From NCBI GenBank assembly GCA_947458745.1, contig CANGYQ010000023.1, positions 1 through 55,492 on the forward strand: 55,492 bases of DNA, read 5' to 3'. This DNA is from Bryobacteraceae bacterium. GTDB lineage: Bacteria > Acidobacteriota > Terriglobia > Bryobacterales > Bryobacteraceae. Made by a program: the position numbers and the translations under genes. Shown piece by piece: positions 37,001 through 45,160 of the stretch. Under the pieces are notes generated by a model. It did no database searches and was not told the DNA's origin. It saw nothing but the letters and a program-made list of their open reading frames with translations. How positions within the stretch are numbered: the first letter of the stretch is position 1; every line of letters begins with the position of its first letter.

Positions 37001-37519
37001 ATCACCGCCTCCGGCATCTGGGAGCTTCCCTTCGGCAAAGGCCGCCGTTGGGGAACTCAGTGGAATTCCGTGCTCGAAGGCTTTGCCGGTGGTTGGCAGT
37101 TGAACGGTGCCATGCAGTACCAATCCGGCGGACCGCTCGGCTTCGGCAACGTCATCTTTAATGGGAACCTGGACAACATCCTGCTCCCCAAGGGCCAGCG
37201 CAGCGTTGATCAGTGGTTTAACGTCAATGCCGGTTTTGAGCGCAACAACGCTCTCCAGTTGGCCAACAACCTCCGCCGCTTCCCGCTCCGCTTTGGCGGC
37301 GTCCGCGGCCCCATCCAGGCCCGCTGGGATTTCGGCCTGATCAAGAACTTCGCCTTCACCGAACGATGGCGGCTCCAGTTCCGCGCGGAGACCTTCAACG
37401 TGGCCAACTACGCCAACTTGGCCAACCCCAACACCACCGTCACCTCCGGTGCCTTTGGGACCATTACGGGGCAGGACCCGCCGCGCTCCTGGCAGGGCGC
37501 CTTGAAGCTGACCTTCTAG
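34073..37519 (+). CDS. TonB-dependent receptor, Oar-like, with CarboxypepD-reg domain (2)
   Basis: A 1148-residue outer-membrane protein. GTG 34073 is chosen since it opens a compact signal peptide (VSKLIFLAPLALSLFAQ). Regulatory-like domain about 20-100 (GTIVGRVTDSSGSPIPKAAV), plug elements (LPLFAGNAMDLVHLAPGTVN, NDFTIDGVVNVYSDG, NVNVTTKSGTNQLHGEFHHW) and a barrel ending in LKLTF. Codon use is unusually rich in C-ending codons compared with receptor 3. It follows the epimerase gene on the same strand, which could mean uptake linked to sugar use; that is an inference from position. Confidence 0.88.
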   Translation: MSKLIFLAPLALSLFAQDPRGTIVGRVTDSSGSPIPKAAVKVINEATGLTTTTTSAEGGDYRAPYLNPGSYRVEAEAQGFSKLLRPGVQVRTTETVSLDLELKVGQVSESVEVHGETPLLNASDVSLGQVIDQRRIEELPLFAGNAMDLVHLAPGTVNGTNLRLRKAPFNAAPSQFGTNGTGNNNNDFTIDGVVNVYSDGTAPRVAFSPPQTSIAEFKVQTAAFDASAGFSLGSNVNVTTKSGTNQLHGEFHHWLRHSKLDAPTIFQNRAGQKLALYQDNRFGASAGGPISLPKLYNGKNRTFFFYAFEVNLFGDPNGAAVVTVPTAEMRRGDLSPLLRLNANNQVYDPRSTAAAPGGRFQRQPIPGNIIPASQIDPVAQKLVTAFPLPNQPGTSDFRQNFFISNKALETYWTNIGRVDHTFSENHRIFFRFHRDYWEEDKSRFFGNQAPAGVILNRVNRGAAFDDVYVINPSILLNVRYGLTQQEFPERRVSQGYDLASLGFASSLVNSVDKATATFPRLNVAPWSTMSNWESGDGTTASLIHNLNSTLSWNKGKHNVRFGFDWRNLRENRNRYPTGTSPDLNFNSTFTRGPLDTAAPPQVGGEIASFLLGIPAGAMGVNASYAERNSIYGFYVQDDYKLTRKLTLNLGLRYEVESETTERYNRAIRNFDATTPNPVEAQARAQYAASPIPELPASQFRVLGGLTFTNTNGNPRGYWNTAKGNIMPRFGLAYQWDPKTVIRAGYGFYTAPLGTLYTNTEPAGFSLSTPIQASLDNGLTYIATLANPFPTGLVQPAGPAGGLLTNIGQGVNAFPNSRKNPYAQRWSLGFQRSLFGGFLLEASYVGNRSTRLNVLRNLNFLPAQYLSTSPNRDQTTINYLAQNFPNPLRGTNPIFGANTNRASLLRPFPQFGNVNMYEPIGYAWYHSLQMRLEKRLSKGFTTQFSYTWSKNMQATEMLNDQDTRPHEVISDLDRTQRITASGIWELPFGKGRRWGTQWNSVLEGFAGGWQLNGAMQYQSGGPLGFGNVIFNGNLDNILLPKGQRSVDQWFNVNAGFERNNALQLANNLRRFPLRFGGVRGPIQARWDFGLIKNFAFTERWRLQFRAETFNVANYANLANPNTTVTSGAFGTITGQDPPRSWQGALKLTF

Positions 37520-37681
37520 CAGGAGGGGAAAGTAGGCGAAGTCATCCGAGCCGCGCGAGCCAGCGGTCGCAGGCTTTGTTCCTTAGCTCTCGCGTTAGGC
37601 CGCAAAGCAGCCAAGAGCGTTCTTGGCGGTTTTGTGACTTGGCGGGACTCTTGAAATGCTTCGAACTTCGGGTACAGGAAA

Positions 37682-38647
37682 CTAGTCCTGCAGCGTGACT
37701 GGATGCAGCAGGTTGGCAGCTCGCTTCCGGCCGGAGGCGACGATCTTGGCTTTGTATTTGAGGCGGCCGTTGATCGTCAGGTCGATCGGCCGGTCGATCG
37801 GATAGTCAAAGGCCAGCACGTCTCCGGCGCTTAGCTTCAACAGGTTCTCCACCGAAAGCGTGGGCCCGCGCAGCCGCGTATCAAAGTGCATGGTGGAGGT
37901 GCGGATCAGCTTCATCACTCGCTGCTGTTCGCCCTCGGACGCTTCCGTCTTGCGCGTGGTCCACTGCTGGTCAAATTTTTGGCCCAGCATCTTCACCGTG
38001 ATCGACGGCACCGCCAGGTTCAACATGCCGCTGATGTCGCCAATCCGGACTTCGATCGAGACGGCCACGACGGCTTCATTGGGCGCCAGGATCTGGAGCA
38101 GTTGCGGCTCCGTCTCAAAGCTATCGATCGAGAAGTCGATCGTGGCTACCTGCCGCCATGCTTCGCGCAGATCGCGCAGGATGATGCGCATGACGCCGTC
38201 CAGAATCGACTGTTCGATCTCAGTGACTTCGCGCTCAATCTTGGTGGTGGAGACGCTGGTTGAACCCAGCAGCATCTCCAGCACCGGAAACACGATGGCC
38301 GGGCTTAGTTCCAGCAGGGCGTTGTTGTCGAACTGGGCCATGTTCAGCGAAACCATGCAGGTGGGGGAGGGCAGACACTGCAAAAACTCCATGAAGGAGA
38401 GTTGTTCCACTGACACCAGATTGACGATCACGTAAGCGCGGAGGTAGGCCGATAAAGACGAGGCCAGGCTGCGGACGAAGTTTTCGTGCAGGATGTGGAT
38501 GGAGCGCAGTTGCTCCTTCGCAATGCGGTCCGGACGCCGGAAATCATAGGGTTGCGCGCGGCGCGAGATGTCGTCGGAGGCCCGCTGCGCTTGCAGGTTC
38601 CGGAAGACATTGTCGATTTCGTGCTGAGTAAGAAGGCGATCGGCCAT
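37682..38647 (-). CDS. fliM: Flagellar motor switch protein FliM
   Basis: A 321-residue protein with the N-terminal CheY-binding LTQHEIDNVF, the YDFRRPDRIAKEQLRSIHILHENF block, a central CheC-like domain and a C-terminal SpoA/FliN-like domain (VENLLKLSAGDVLAFDYPID). FliM forms the C ring and transmits rotation-switching signals. It is alone: neither fliN nor any other flagellar gene is in the window, so the remaining genes must lie elsewhere or be missing. Confidence 0.93.
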   Translation of the reverse strand: MADRLLTQHEIDNVFRNLQAQRASDDISRRAQPYDFRRPDRIAKEQLRSIHILHENFVRSLASSLSAYLRAYVIVNLVSVEQLSFMEFLQCLPSPTCMVSLNMAQFDNNALLELSPAIVFPVLEMLLGSTSVSTTKIEREVTEIEQSILDGVMRIILRDLREAWRQVATIDFSIDSFETEPQLLQILAPNEAVVAVSIEVRIGDISGMLNLAVPSITVKMLGQKFDQQWTTRKTEASEGEQQRVMKLIRTSTMHFDTRLRGPTLSVENLLKLSAGDVLAFDYPIDRPIDLTINGRLKYKAKIVASGRKRAANLLHPVTLQD

Positions 38648-38717
38648 GATTGTCCGCTGGTGGTTGATCGGCCTATGGCGGGTGCAGCTTTAGGCCGTCA
38701 CGGTATCCTGGAGGAGC

Positions 38718-40022
38718 GTGAAGACGTTCACCATCAAGAACTTTGGCTGCCGGGCATCGCAAGCCGATGGCGCGGCCATTGCCGGACAGCTCACCGATTG
38801 CGGCCTGTCACCCGCCCCTGCGGGCCCGGCGGATCTGGTGGTGTTGAACTCCTGTACGGTCACCGCCGCCGCCGATCAGGATCTGGAAAAGGCCGTGCGG
38901 CGCGCCCGGCGGGAAAATCCAGGGACTCAGATCCTGGTGACCGGCTGCTATGCCCAGCGCGACCCGGAACGTCTGGCTGGAATCACCGGCGTCACCTGGG
39001 TGGTGGGCAATTCGCACAAGGACCGGATCGGCGAGATTCTGGCGATCCCGCTGCCGGAGTCGTCCTATCACGCCCAGATCCACTTGAGCGACATCTTTGG
39101 GCGGCGTGAGTTTTTCTCCGCGCCGATCGAGGAATCTGGCGAAGACCGGGCCCGGCCGAACCTAAAGATCCAGGATGGCTGCAATAACCGCTGCTCCTTC
39201 TGCATCATCCCGTCGGTTCGCGGTGCCAGCCGCAGCGCGTCCGCCGATTGGGTGCTTCAGCAGGTGCGTGGTTTGGCCGCTCGTTACGCTGAGGTTGTGC
39301 TGACGGGTGTCAACCTGGGCCGCTGGGGCCGGGAAGCGGGTGGCGGACGGCAGCTGGTGCAGCTTCTGCGGCGTGTCCTGGATGAAACGCCGGTTCAGCG
39401 GTTGCGGCTGAGTTCGATTGAGCCGATGGATTGGACGGATGAGCTGATGGGGCTGATGGCCGGTTCGGATCGCATCGCCCGGCACGTCCATGCACCCCTG
39501 CAATCCGGCAGCGACGGCGTGCTGCGCCGCATGTTCCGCAAGTACCGTCCGCGCCACTATCGCGACCGGATTCTGAGGGCTTACCACTTGATGCCGGACG
39601 CCGCTTTTGGCGCCGATGTGATGACCGGCTTCCCGGGTGAGACCGACGCCGAGTTTGACGAAAGCCTGGCGTTCATCGAGTCTCTGCCCTTCACTTATCT
39701 GCACGTCTTCACCTACTCCGAGCGTCCCGGCACCCGGGCGGCGGAAAGCATGGAGCAGGTGCCCTGGGAGGTCCGCAAGGAACGCACGCGGCGCCTGCGG
39801 GAATTGAGTGAGCAGCAAGGCTGGGCCTTCCGGCAACGGATGTTGGGCCGCAAGCTGAGCGTGGTTACGCAGGGCGGACGCCGGGCTATGTCGTCCAATT
39901 TCCTGACGGTCGACTTGGGCGGTGAGCATCCGGCCCAGCAACTCCGGCAAGTCACCGTCCGCGGCGTGGATGAAGCGGGCGTGCTGACGGTGTTGCCGGT
40001 TCTGTCCGGAGTGATGGTTTAG
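38718..40022 (+). CDS. mtaB: tRNA t6A37 methylthiotransferase MtaB
   Basis: A 434-residue radical SAM methylthiotransferase. The N-terminal UPF0004 domain has three cluster cysteines, Cys11 (NFGCRASQ), Cys46 (LNSCTVT) and Cys77 (VTGCYAQRDP). The radical SAM cluster is Cys155, Cys159 and Cys162 (DGCNNRCSFCIIPSVRG). The NSCTVT and CRASQ variants are those of MtaB rather than MiaB or RimO. It turns t6A37 into ms2t6A in tRNAs reading ANN codons. Start GTG 38718 follows GGAGGAG. Confidence 0.9.
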   Translation: MKTFTIKNFGCRASQADGAAIAGQLTDCGLSPAPAGPADLVVLNSCTVTAAADQDLEKAVRRARRENPGTQILVTGCYAQRDPERLAGITGVTWVVGNSHKDRIGEILAIPLPESSYHAQIHLSDIFGRREFFSAPIEESGEDRARPNLKIQDGCNNRCSFCIIPSVRGASRSASADWVLQQVRGLAARYAEVVLTGVNLGRWGREAGGGRQLVQLLRRVLDETPVQRLRLSSIEPMDWTDELMGLMAGSDRIARHVHAPLQSGSDGVLRRMFRKYRPRHYRDRILRAYHLMPDAAFGADVMTGFPGETDAEFDESLAFIESLPFTYLHVFTYSERPGTRAAESMEQVPWEVRKERTRRLRELSEQQGWAFRQRMLGRKLSVVTQGGRRAMSSNFLTVDLGGEHPAQQLRQVTVRGVDEAGVLTVLPVLSGVMV

Positions 40023-40088
40023 CCTCTTCCGGGTCGGCTCATCCTGTGCCGCGATTCGCCTGGCATGGGATACTGAATCGAAAATCCC

Positions 40089-41597
40089 ATGAGCACGATC
40101 AATCGCCGCCAAATCTTCCGCCTTGGTGCCTCGGCTGCCGCCGCACCGGCTTTCCTGCAAGCCCAGTCCAAGGAGCCGCGCAGCATCATTTACATGGTGG
40201 CCGACGGCATGAGCGCTGGCGTCATCCCGATGGCCGAGCAGTTTTCCAAGCTGGTCCGCGGGCGGGGAACGGCTTGGAATCAGCTGCTGTCGAAGCCCGG
40301 CGTCCAGCGCGGCTTCATGGATATGGCGTCTCTGAATTCGATGGTGACGGACTCTTCGGCCGCCTCATCCAGTTGGGGTTCCGGTTCGCGGATCTTCAAC
40401 GCCATGCTCAATGTCCTGCCCGATGGCACCAAACTGACGCCGATCGGCACGCTGGCCCGGGAGCGGGCCAAGCGCCGGATTGGCCTGGTCACCACCGCCA
40501 CCGTCACCCACGCCACACCGGCTGGATTCGCCGCCGTGTCGCCGCGCCGCGACGATGAAGACCTGATCGCCACGCAGTATCTCGACAACGTCGATGTCGT
40601 GCTGGGCGGCGGTAAGCGGTTCTTTGACGCCTCCAAACGCAAAGACAAGCGCGACTTGGCGGGGGACTTCGCCAAGGCCGGTTACAGCGTCAGTTATGTG
40701 CGCGACAACCTGAAGTCCGCTCCCGGTGCCAAGTTGCTGGGGCTCTATGACGACAGCCACGTCCAGTACGTGGTGGACCAGCGCTCCGACAAGAAGATGC
40801 AGCGGGAGATCCCCAGCCTGGCGGAGATGGCGCAGGCGGCCCTGACGGCACTCGATGCGGCACCCAATGGCTTCCTGTTGCAGATCGAAGGTGCCCGCGT
40901 CGATCACGCCGCCCATGCCAACGACGCCGCCGGCTTGTTGTGGGAGCAGGTGGCTTTTGACGACGCCATTCAAGTGGTGCTCGACTATTGCCAGAAGCGG
41001 CCGGACACGCTCGTGGTGATCACCTCCGACCACGGCAACGCCAACCCGGGCCTGTTCGGCGTGGGCAAGGAGTATGAGCATTCCAATCAGGCGTTTGAGC
41101 TGCTGACCAAAGCCAAGTACTCCTACACCACGATCACGCGACGCCTTGGCAATGCAGTGGAGTACAAGGGGCTGACCACCGACGCCCAGCGCGGCATCAC
41201 CAAGCCCAACGCCGACCTGGTGCGCCAAGTGATCGAAGAAGATTTGGGACTAAAGATCAGTGAGGACGAAGGCCGTCTGCTGCGGACCGCGATCAGCCGC
41301 GGTCAGTTTGTCTGCGTCAACAAGCAACTGGACAACGTCCCCGGCGTGCTGGGCCAAGTGATAGGGAACCATACCGGCGTAGGCTGGGTGGGCACCACCC
41401 ACACCTCCGACTACACCCTCTCCACCGCCTTCGGCCCCGGCTCCGAGCTATTCGCCGGGTTAGTCAAAAACACCGACGTCTTTGTGAAGCTGACCGGTCT
41501 GCTGGGTATCTCCTTCAAGAACCCTTCCATGGACGCACAGAAAGCCATGAAGTATATGGCCTCGGTACCGCGCCGGGAGCGCGTGGACTGGGCGTAG
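40089..41597 (+). CDS. phoA: Tat-exported alkaline phosphatase
   Basis: A 502-residue phosphomonoesterase. The N terminus NRRQIFRLGASAAAAPAFLQA is a twin-arginine signal. The metal ligand Asp39 is in MVADGMSAG, nucleophile Ser89 in VTDSSAASSSW (same spacing as D101-S102 to W109 of the E. coli enzyme), TATVTHATPAGFAA and QIEGARVDHAAHANDA follow, and VVITSDHGN holds further zinc ligands. It releases phosphate from organic esters in the periplasm. No pho box could be assigned by eye. Confidence 0.9.
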   Translation: MSTINRRQIFRLGASAAAAPAFLQAQSKEPRSIIYMVADGMSAGVIPMAEQFSKLVRGRGTAWNQLLSKPGVQRGFMDMASLNSMVTDSSAASSSWGSGSRIFNAMLNVLPDGTKLTPIGTLARERAKRRIGLVTTATVTHATPAGFAAVSPRRDDEDLIATQYLDNVDVVLGGGKRFFDASKRKDKRDLAGDFAKAGYSVSYVRDNLKSAPGAKLLGLYDDSHVQYVVDQRSDKKMQREIPSLAEMAQAALTALDAAPNGFLLQIEGARVDHAAHANDAAGLLWEQVAFDDAIQVVLDYCQKRPDTLVVITSDHGNANPGLFGVGKEYEHSNQAFELLTKAKYSYTTITRRLGNAVEYKGLTTDAQRGITKPNADLVRQVIEEDLGLKISEDEGRLLRTAISRGQFVCVNKQLDNVPGVLGQVIGNHTGVGWVGTTHTSDYTLSTAFGPGSELFAGLVKNTDVFVKLTGLLGISFKNPSMDAQKAMKYMASVPRRERVDWA

Positions 41598-41606
41598 ACT
41601 GTTGAT

Positions 41607-41909
41607 ATGGCTACAGTCACCGTCATTGACGCGAAGGCTGCGGTGGAGCGCGCACTGGAGCACTTTAAGGGCCTCACCGCCGCGATATCAGCTCCTCCAG
41701 ATCTCGAGCTGAAGACCCAATTAGAAGAAGTTGAGTTTGCCGAGGGAGACAGCGGGCCTGTCTGGCGGGTTACGCTCAGCCGTCCTAATTCTCAAAACTT
41801 TGAATTTATTCGCGGGCGGCCTGCGCGCGACTACAAAGTACTCAGCCTTGATGCACAAACCGGCGAATTGCTCTCAATGAAGATGTGCTTGCTGGACAAT
41901 GTTGGCTGA
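41607..41909 (+). CDS. Hypothetical protein upstream of PIN gene
   Basis: A 100-residue protein (MATVTVIDAKAAVERALEHF) that reads as an N-terminal helix followed by beta strands (GPVWRVTLSRP, DYKVLSLDAQTGELLSMKM), somewhat like a PepSY-type fold. The stop overlaps the start of the PIN-domain gene by 11 bases, so the two are probably coupled. GC content drops here compared with neighbours. No antitoxin family is recognised; a partner role is inferred from order only. Confidence 0.6.
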   Translation: MATVTVIDAKAAVERALEHFKGLTAAISAPPDLELKTQLEEVEFAEGDSGPVWRVTLSRPNSQNFEFIRGRPARDYKVLSLDAQTGELLSMKMCLLDNVG

Positions 41910-42384
41910 GTGGATTGATCGCCTCATTACTCGCCACCATGGGCGCGGCCTGATCCTGCATGCCAGTCCACTTCTTCTGTTGCTTGTCGGGAGATACGAT
42001 TCGCGGCTGCTAAAGCCGGGCAGGCGGACGTCCCCATGCACCGTGGACCACTTTGAGATCCTGCAGCAGATTCAACTACGGTTAGGACCAACGGCAACCA
42101 CGCCGTCCGTCGTCACGGAAGCACTGCACCATGCGGAAGAATTTGGCATCGGTGTTATGGAGGAAGCTTCTTTTACCCTCTCTTCACTGGCTGAAATCTA
42201 TGAGCCGAGCTTGAACTTCGCAACTGAGACGCGCTTCCCGGACTTAGGATTAGCCGATGCCAGCATCCTGCAATTGGCCAGAGAGCGAAGAGGCCTTGTC
42301 GCTACTGACGACAAGAGATTGCGTGCGGCGCTATACAGTATCGGCATCGAATCTGTTGCACCTGCGAAGTTCTTCGACAACTAG
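41899..42384 (+). CDS. PIN-domain-like protein, first acidic residue replaced
   Basis: A 161-residue protein resembling PIN-domain ribonucleases. Glu74 (VVTEALHHAEE), Asp120 (LADASILQLA) and Asp137/138 (ATDDKRL) occupy the acidic positions of strands and helices. The first position, normally Asp in hydrophobic-D-x-N/S, is His21 (LILHASPLLLLLVG), so catalysis may be lost. The TAG stop shares CTAG with the nuoM stop on the other strand. The region is lower in GC than the flanking genes, compatible with recent acquisition. Confidence 0.65.
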   Translation: MLAEWIDRLITRHHGRGLILHASPLLLLLVGRYDSRLLKPGRRTSPCTVDHFEILQQIQLRLGPTATTPSVVTEALHHAEEFGIGVMEEASFTLSSLAEIYEPSLNFATETRFPDLGLADASILQLARERRGLVATDDKRLRAALYSIGIESVAPAKFFDN

Positions 42385-43796
42385 CGGCCCAGGCCCTTTA
42401 GGACGCCATTCGCCACTGGCTCCAGCAGCCGGAAGATCGGGCCCGGCACTACGCCCAGCAGCACGGTGAGCACCGCCAGTGGAACCATGGCCAGCATCTC
42501 CGTCGCGTTCAGATCGGCCAGCTTTTCACGCGGTTCACCGAGCATCGTGCGCTGGTAGAGCCACAGCAGGTAGGCGGCGCCCAGGGCGATGCCAAGCACG
42601 GTGGCCACCGCCCAGGCCGTGGACACGCTGGCGACACCGCGCAGGATGGTGAATTCGCCTACGAAGCCGTTCAGCGGCGGCATTCCCATGGAGCCCAGGA
42701 TGGCGATCAGGAACAGTAGCGCCAGGCGGGGCATGCTCCGCAAGGTGCCACTGAAGTGGGCGATCTCACGCGTGTGCGTGCGGTCATAGATGGCACCCAC
42801 AATCAGGAAGAGCAGCCCGGTGGTGACCGCGTGGTTGATCTGCTGCAGCATCGAGCCCACGATGCCGTCGCGGGTCATCACAAACAGGCCCAGCGTGCAG
42901 AAGCCCATATGGCTGACCGACGAGTAAGCGATCAACCGCTTCCAATCGCTCTGCATCAGGCAGACGAGGCCGCCATACAGAATGGCCGCCACCGACGCCA
43001 TGCTCAGCCACATCAATACTTGGGCCGATGGTGGGGCGAGGGGGATCGCAAAGCGGGTGAGCCCGTAAAGGCCCATCTTCAGCAGTACGCCGGCCAGGAT
43101 CACTGATCCGGCGGTGGGCGCTTCCGTGTGCGCGTCCGGCAGCCAGGTATGGACCGGCACCATCGGGACCTTGACGGCGAAGCCCGCCAGGAAGGCCCAG
43201 AATATCCACTCGCCGCCGGGTTGGCGGAGCAGCTCAAAGTAATCGAACGTGCCGCCCTCTAAGCGCAGCGCGAGAATTCCGATCAGCATCAGCACGCTGC
43301 CCAGATTGGTGTAGATCAGAAACTTCATCGAGGCATAGGCGCGGTTGGTGCCACCCCACACGGCGATGATCAGGTACATGGGGATCAGCGTCAATTCCCA
43401 GAACAGGAAGTAGAGCAACAGATCGAGCGCCACAAAGACGCCCGTCATCGCCACCAGCAGCACCAGCATGGCGGCGTAGTATTCCTTGAGCCGCTCCACA
43501 ATGGAAGTACTGGCGACGAGCGCCACCAGCGTCACCAGCGACGTCATCACCACCAGCAGCAGCGAGTAGCCATCGACGCCCACCAAGTACTGCGCGCCAA
43601 AGGAGGGTATCCACGGTTGCCGTTCGAGGAAGGCGAAGCCTTGCTGCGAGGCGTCCGGCTGGAAGCGTCGCAGGTGGTCCAGCGCGATCAGACCGTGAAT
43701 GGCCGTGGTGAACAAAGCAAGCCCGCGTGCCCAACGGCTAGGCAAGGCGAGCAACAGGATCAGCCCCGCCAGGGGCACAAGCAGCAGAAGAGTCAT
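42381..43796 (-). CDS. nuoM: NADH-quinone oxidoreductase subunit M
   Basis: A 471-residue polytopic membrane protein with about 14 helices. Key proton-channel residues are in YFLFWELTLIPMYLIIAVWG (Glu) and VKVPMVPVHTWLPDAHTEAP with GVLLKMGLYG (Lys). NuoM is an antiporter-like pump subunit of complex I. Its ATG shares one base with the stop of the ntrX-like gene (TAATG), implying translational coupling to a two-component system. No other nuo gene is in the window. An Mrp/formate-lyase antiporter homologue is less likely from the motif spacing. Confidence 0.88.
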   Translation of the reverse strand: MTLLLLVPLAGLILLLALPSRWARGLALFTTAIHGLIALDHLRRFQPDASQQGFAFLERQPWIPSFGAQYLVGVDGYSLLLVVMTSLVTLVALVASTSIVERLKEYYAAMLVLLVAMTGVFVALDLLLYFLFWELTLIPMYLIIAVWGGTNRAYASMKFLIYTNLGSVLMLIGILALRLEGGTFDYFELLRQPGGEWIFWAFLAGFAVKVPMVPVHTWLPDAHTEAPTAGSVILAGVLLKMGLYGLTRFAIPLAPPSAQVLMWLSMASVAAILYGGLVCLMQSDWKRLIAYSSVSHMGFCTLGLFVMTRDGIVGSMLQQINHAVTTGLLFLIVGAIYDRTHTREIAHFSGTLRSMPRLALLFLIAILGSMGMPPLNGFVGEFTILRGVASVSTAWAVATVLGIALGAAYLLWLYQRTMLGEPREKLADLNATEMLAMVPLAVLTVLLGVVPGPIFRLLEPVANGVLKGLGR

Positions 43797-45160
43797 TATT
43801 CCTTGGGCACGATCCCCAAAGATTTCATTTTGCGGTAAAGGTTGCTGCGTTCCAAACCCAGCAGTTCCGCGGTGCGCGTCACGTTGCCGCGCGTCTCTTC
43901 GAGTTTCTTCAAAATGTATTCGCGCTCAGCGGTTTCACGGACCTGCGCCAGCGACGTGAAATGGTCGATCGGCCGCTCAAAGACGGCCCGCCGCGCCGGG
44001 CTGAGCGGGATGTGGCGGGCATCGATGCGGACTTGCGGATTCATGATGACGATCCGCTCCATCAGGTTCTTCAACTCCCTTACATTGCCGGGCCAGGCAT
44101 ACTCCTGCAGTGCGCGGTAGGCTTCGGGTGTCAACTCCTTGGCCTTGCGGCCATAGGATGAGGTGAACTCCCGGAGGAAGTGGTTGGCCAGCAGCACCGC
44201 ATCTTCAATCCGCTCCCGCAGCGGCGGCACGTGAAAGGGGATGACATTCAAGCGATAGAAGAGATCCTCGCGGAAGTTGCCGCGCTCAATCTGATCCTCC
44301 AGGTTCTTGTTGGTGGCGGCGATCACGCGCACGTCCACTTGGATGGATTCTTCCGCGCCCACGGGCTGGAAGCGCTGCTCTTCCAGGGCGCGCAAGACCT
44401 TGGCCTGCGTCTTGATGCTCATGTCCGCCACTTCATCCAGGAACAGGGTGCCGCCGTCAGCCTTCTCGAACTTGCCGACCTTGTCCTCTGCGGCTCCGGG
44501 GAAGCCGCCCTTGCGATGGCCGAAGAGTTCGCTTTCGATCAGGTCTTCCGGGATGGCGGCGCAGTTGATCTCGACAAAAGGGGCCTTGGTCCGGCTGCTG
44601 AGTTCGTGGATGGCGCGCGCCACCAGTTCCTTGCCGGTGCCGCTTTCGCCATAGATCAGCACCCGGCCATTGGTGGCGGCCATCAGGGCGATCTGCTGGC
44701 GCAGGGCCTTCATGGGGATGCTTTCACCCAGGATGGCGTTGCGCGGGTCATCGGCGCCGTGCAGGCGCGAAATCTCCACTTCCAGGCGCCGCTGCTGGGC
44801 GGCGTTCTTCACCACGACGGCCACTTTCGCAATGGTGAGCGGCTTTTCCAGGAAGTCAAACGCCCCTAGCTTGGTGGCGCGCACGGCGGTTTCCACCGTA
44901 CCGTGGCCGGAGATCATCACCACGGCTGGGCGATCTTCAATGCCGATCTCCTGGATGCGGGCCAGCACTTCCATGCCGTCCATGCCCACTAGCCAGATGT
45001 CGAGCAGGACCACGTCATAGCTGCGGCGTTTGAGCTCTTCCAGGCAAGCCTCGCCCGTATCGGCCACCGCTACGGCAAAGCCTTCATCTTCCAGCACCCC
45101 GGCCAGGGATTGCCGGATAGCCGCCTCGTCGTCAACCACCAACACACGCGTATGCTTCAA
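43796..45160 (-). CDS. ntrX: NtrX-like sigma54 response regulator with altered GAFTGA loop
   Basis: A 454-residue regulator: receiver domain with phosphorylatable Asp54 (VVLLDIWLVGMDG), AAA+ domain with Walker A GESGTGKE (171-178) and Walker B TLFLDE (238-243), and a C-terminal Fis-type helix-turn-helix (GNVTRTAELLGLERSNLYRK). The sigma54-contact loop, normally GAFTGA, reads GGFPGA (218-223). The Thr needed to touch sigma54 is Pro, so transcription activation through sigma54 is doubtful; some NtrX proteins also lack the loop. Its ATG overlaps the kinase stop (ATGA). Confidence 0.9.
   Translation of the reverse strand: MKHTRVLVVDDEAAIRQSLAGVLEDEGFAVAVADTGEACLEELKRRSYDVVLLDIWLVGMDGMEVLARIQEIGIEDRPAVVMISGHGTVETAVRATKLGAFDFLEKPLTIAKVAVVVKNAAQQRRLEVEISRLHGADDPRNAILGESIPMKALRQQIALMAATNGRVLIYGESGTGKELVARAIHELSSRTKAPFVEINCAAIPEDLIESELFGHRKGGFPGAAEDKVGKFEKADGGTLFLDEVADMSIKTQAKVLRALEEQRFQPVGAEESIQVDVRVIAATNKNLEDQIERGNFREDLFYRLNVIPFHVPPLRERIEDAVLLANHFLREFTSSYGRKAKELTPEAYRALQEYAWPGNVRELKNLMERIVIMNPQVRIDARHIPLSPARRAVFERPIDHFTSLAQVRETAEREYILKKLEETRGNVTRTAELLGLERSNLYRKMKSLGIVPKE

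Noticed and set aside
38486..39109. A 207-residue plus-strand ORF across the fliM/mtaB junction.
   Set aside because: It overlaps two well-supported genes in other frames and shows no domain.
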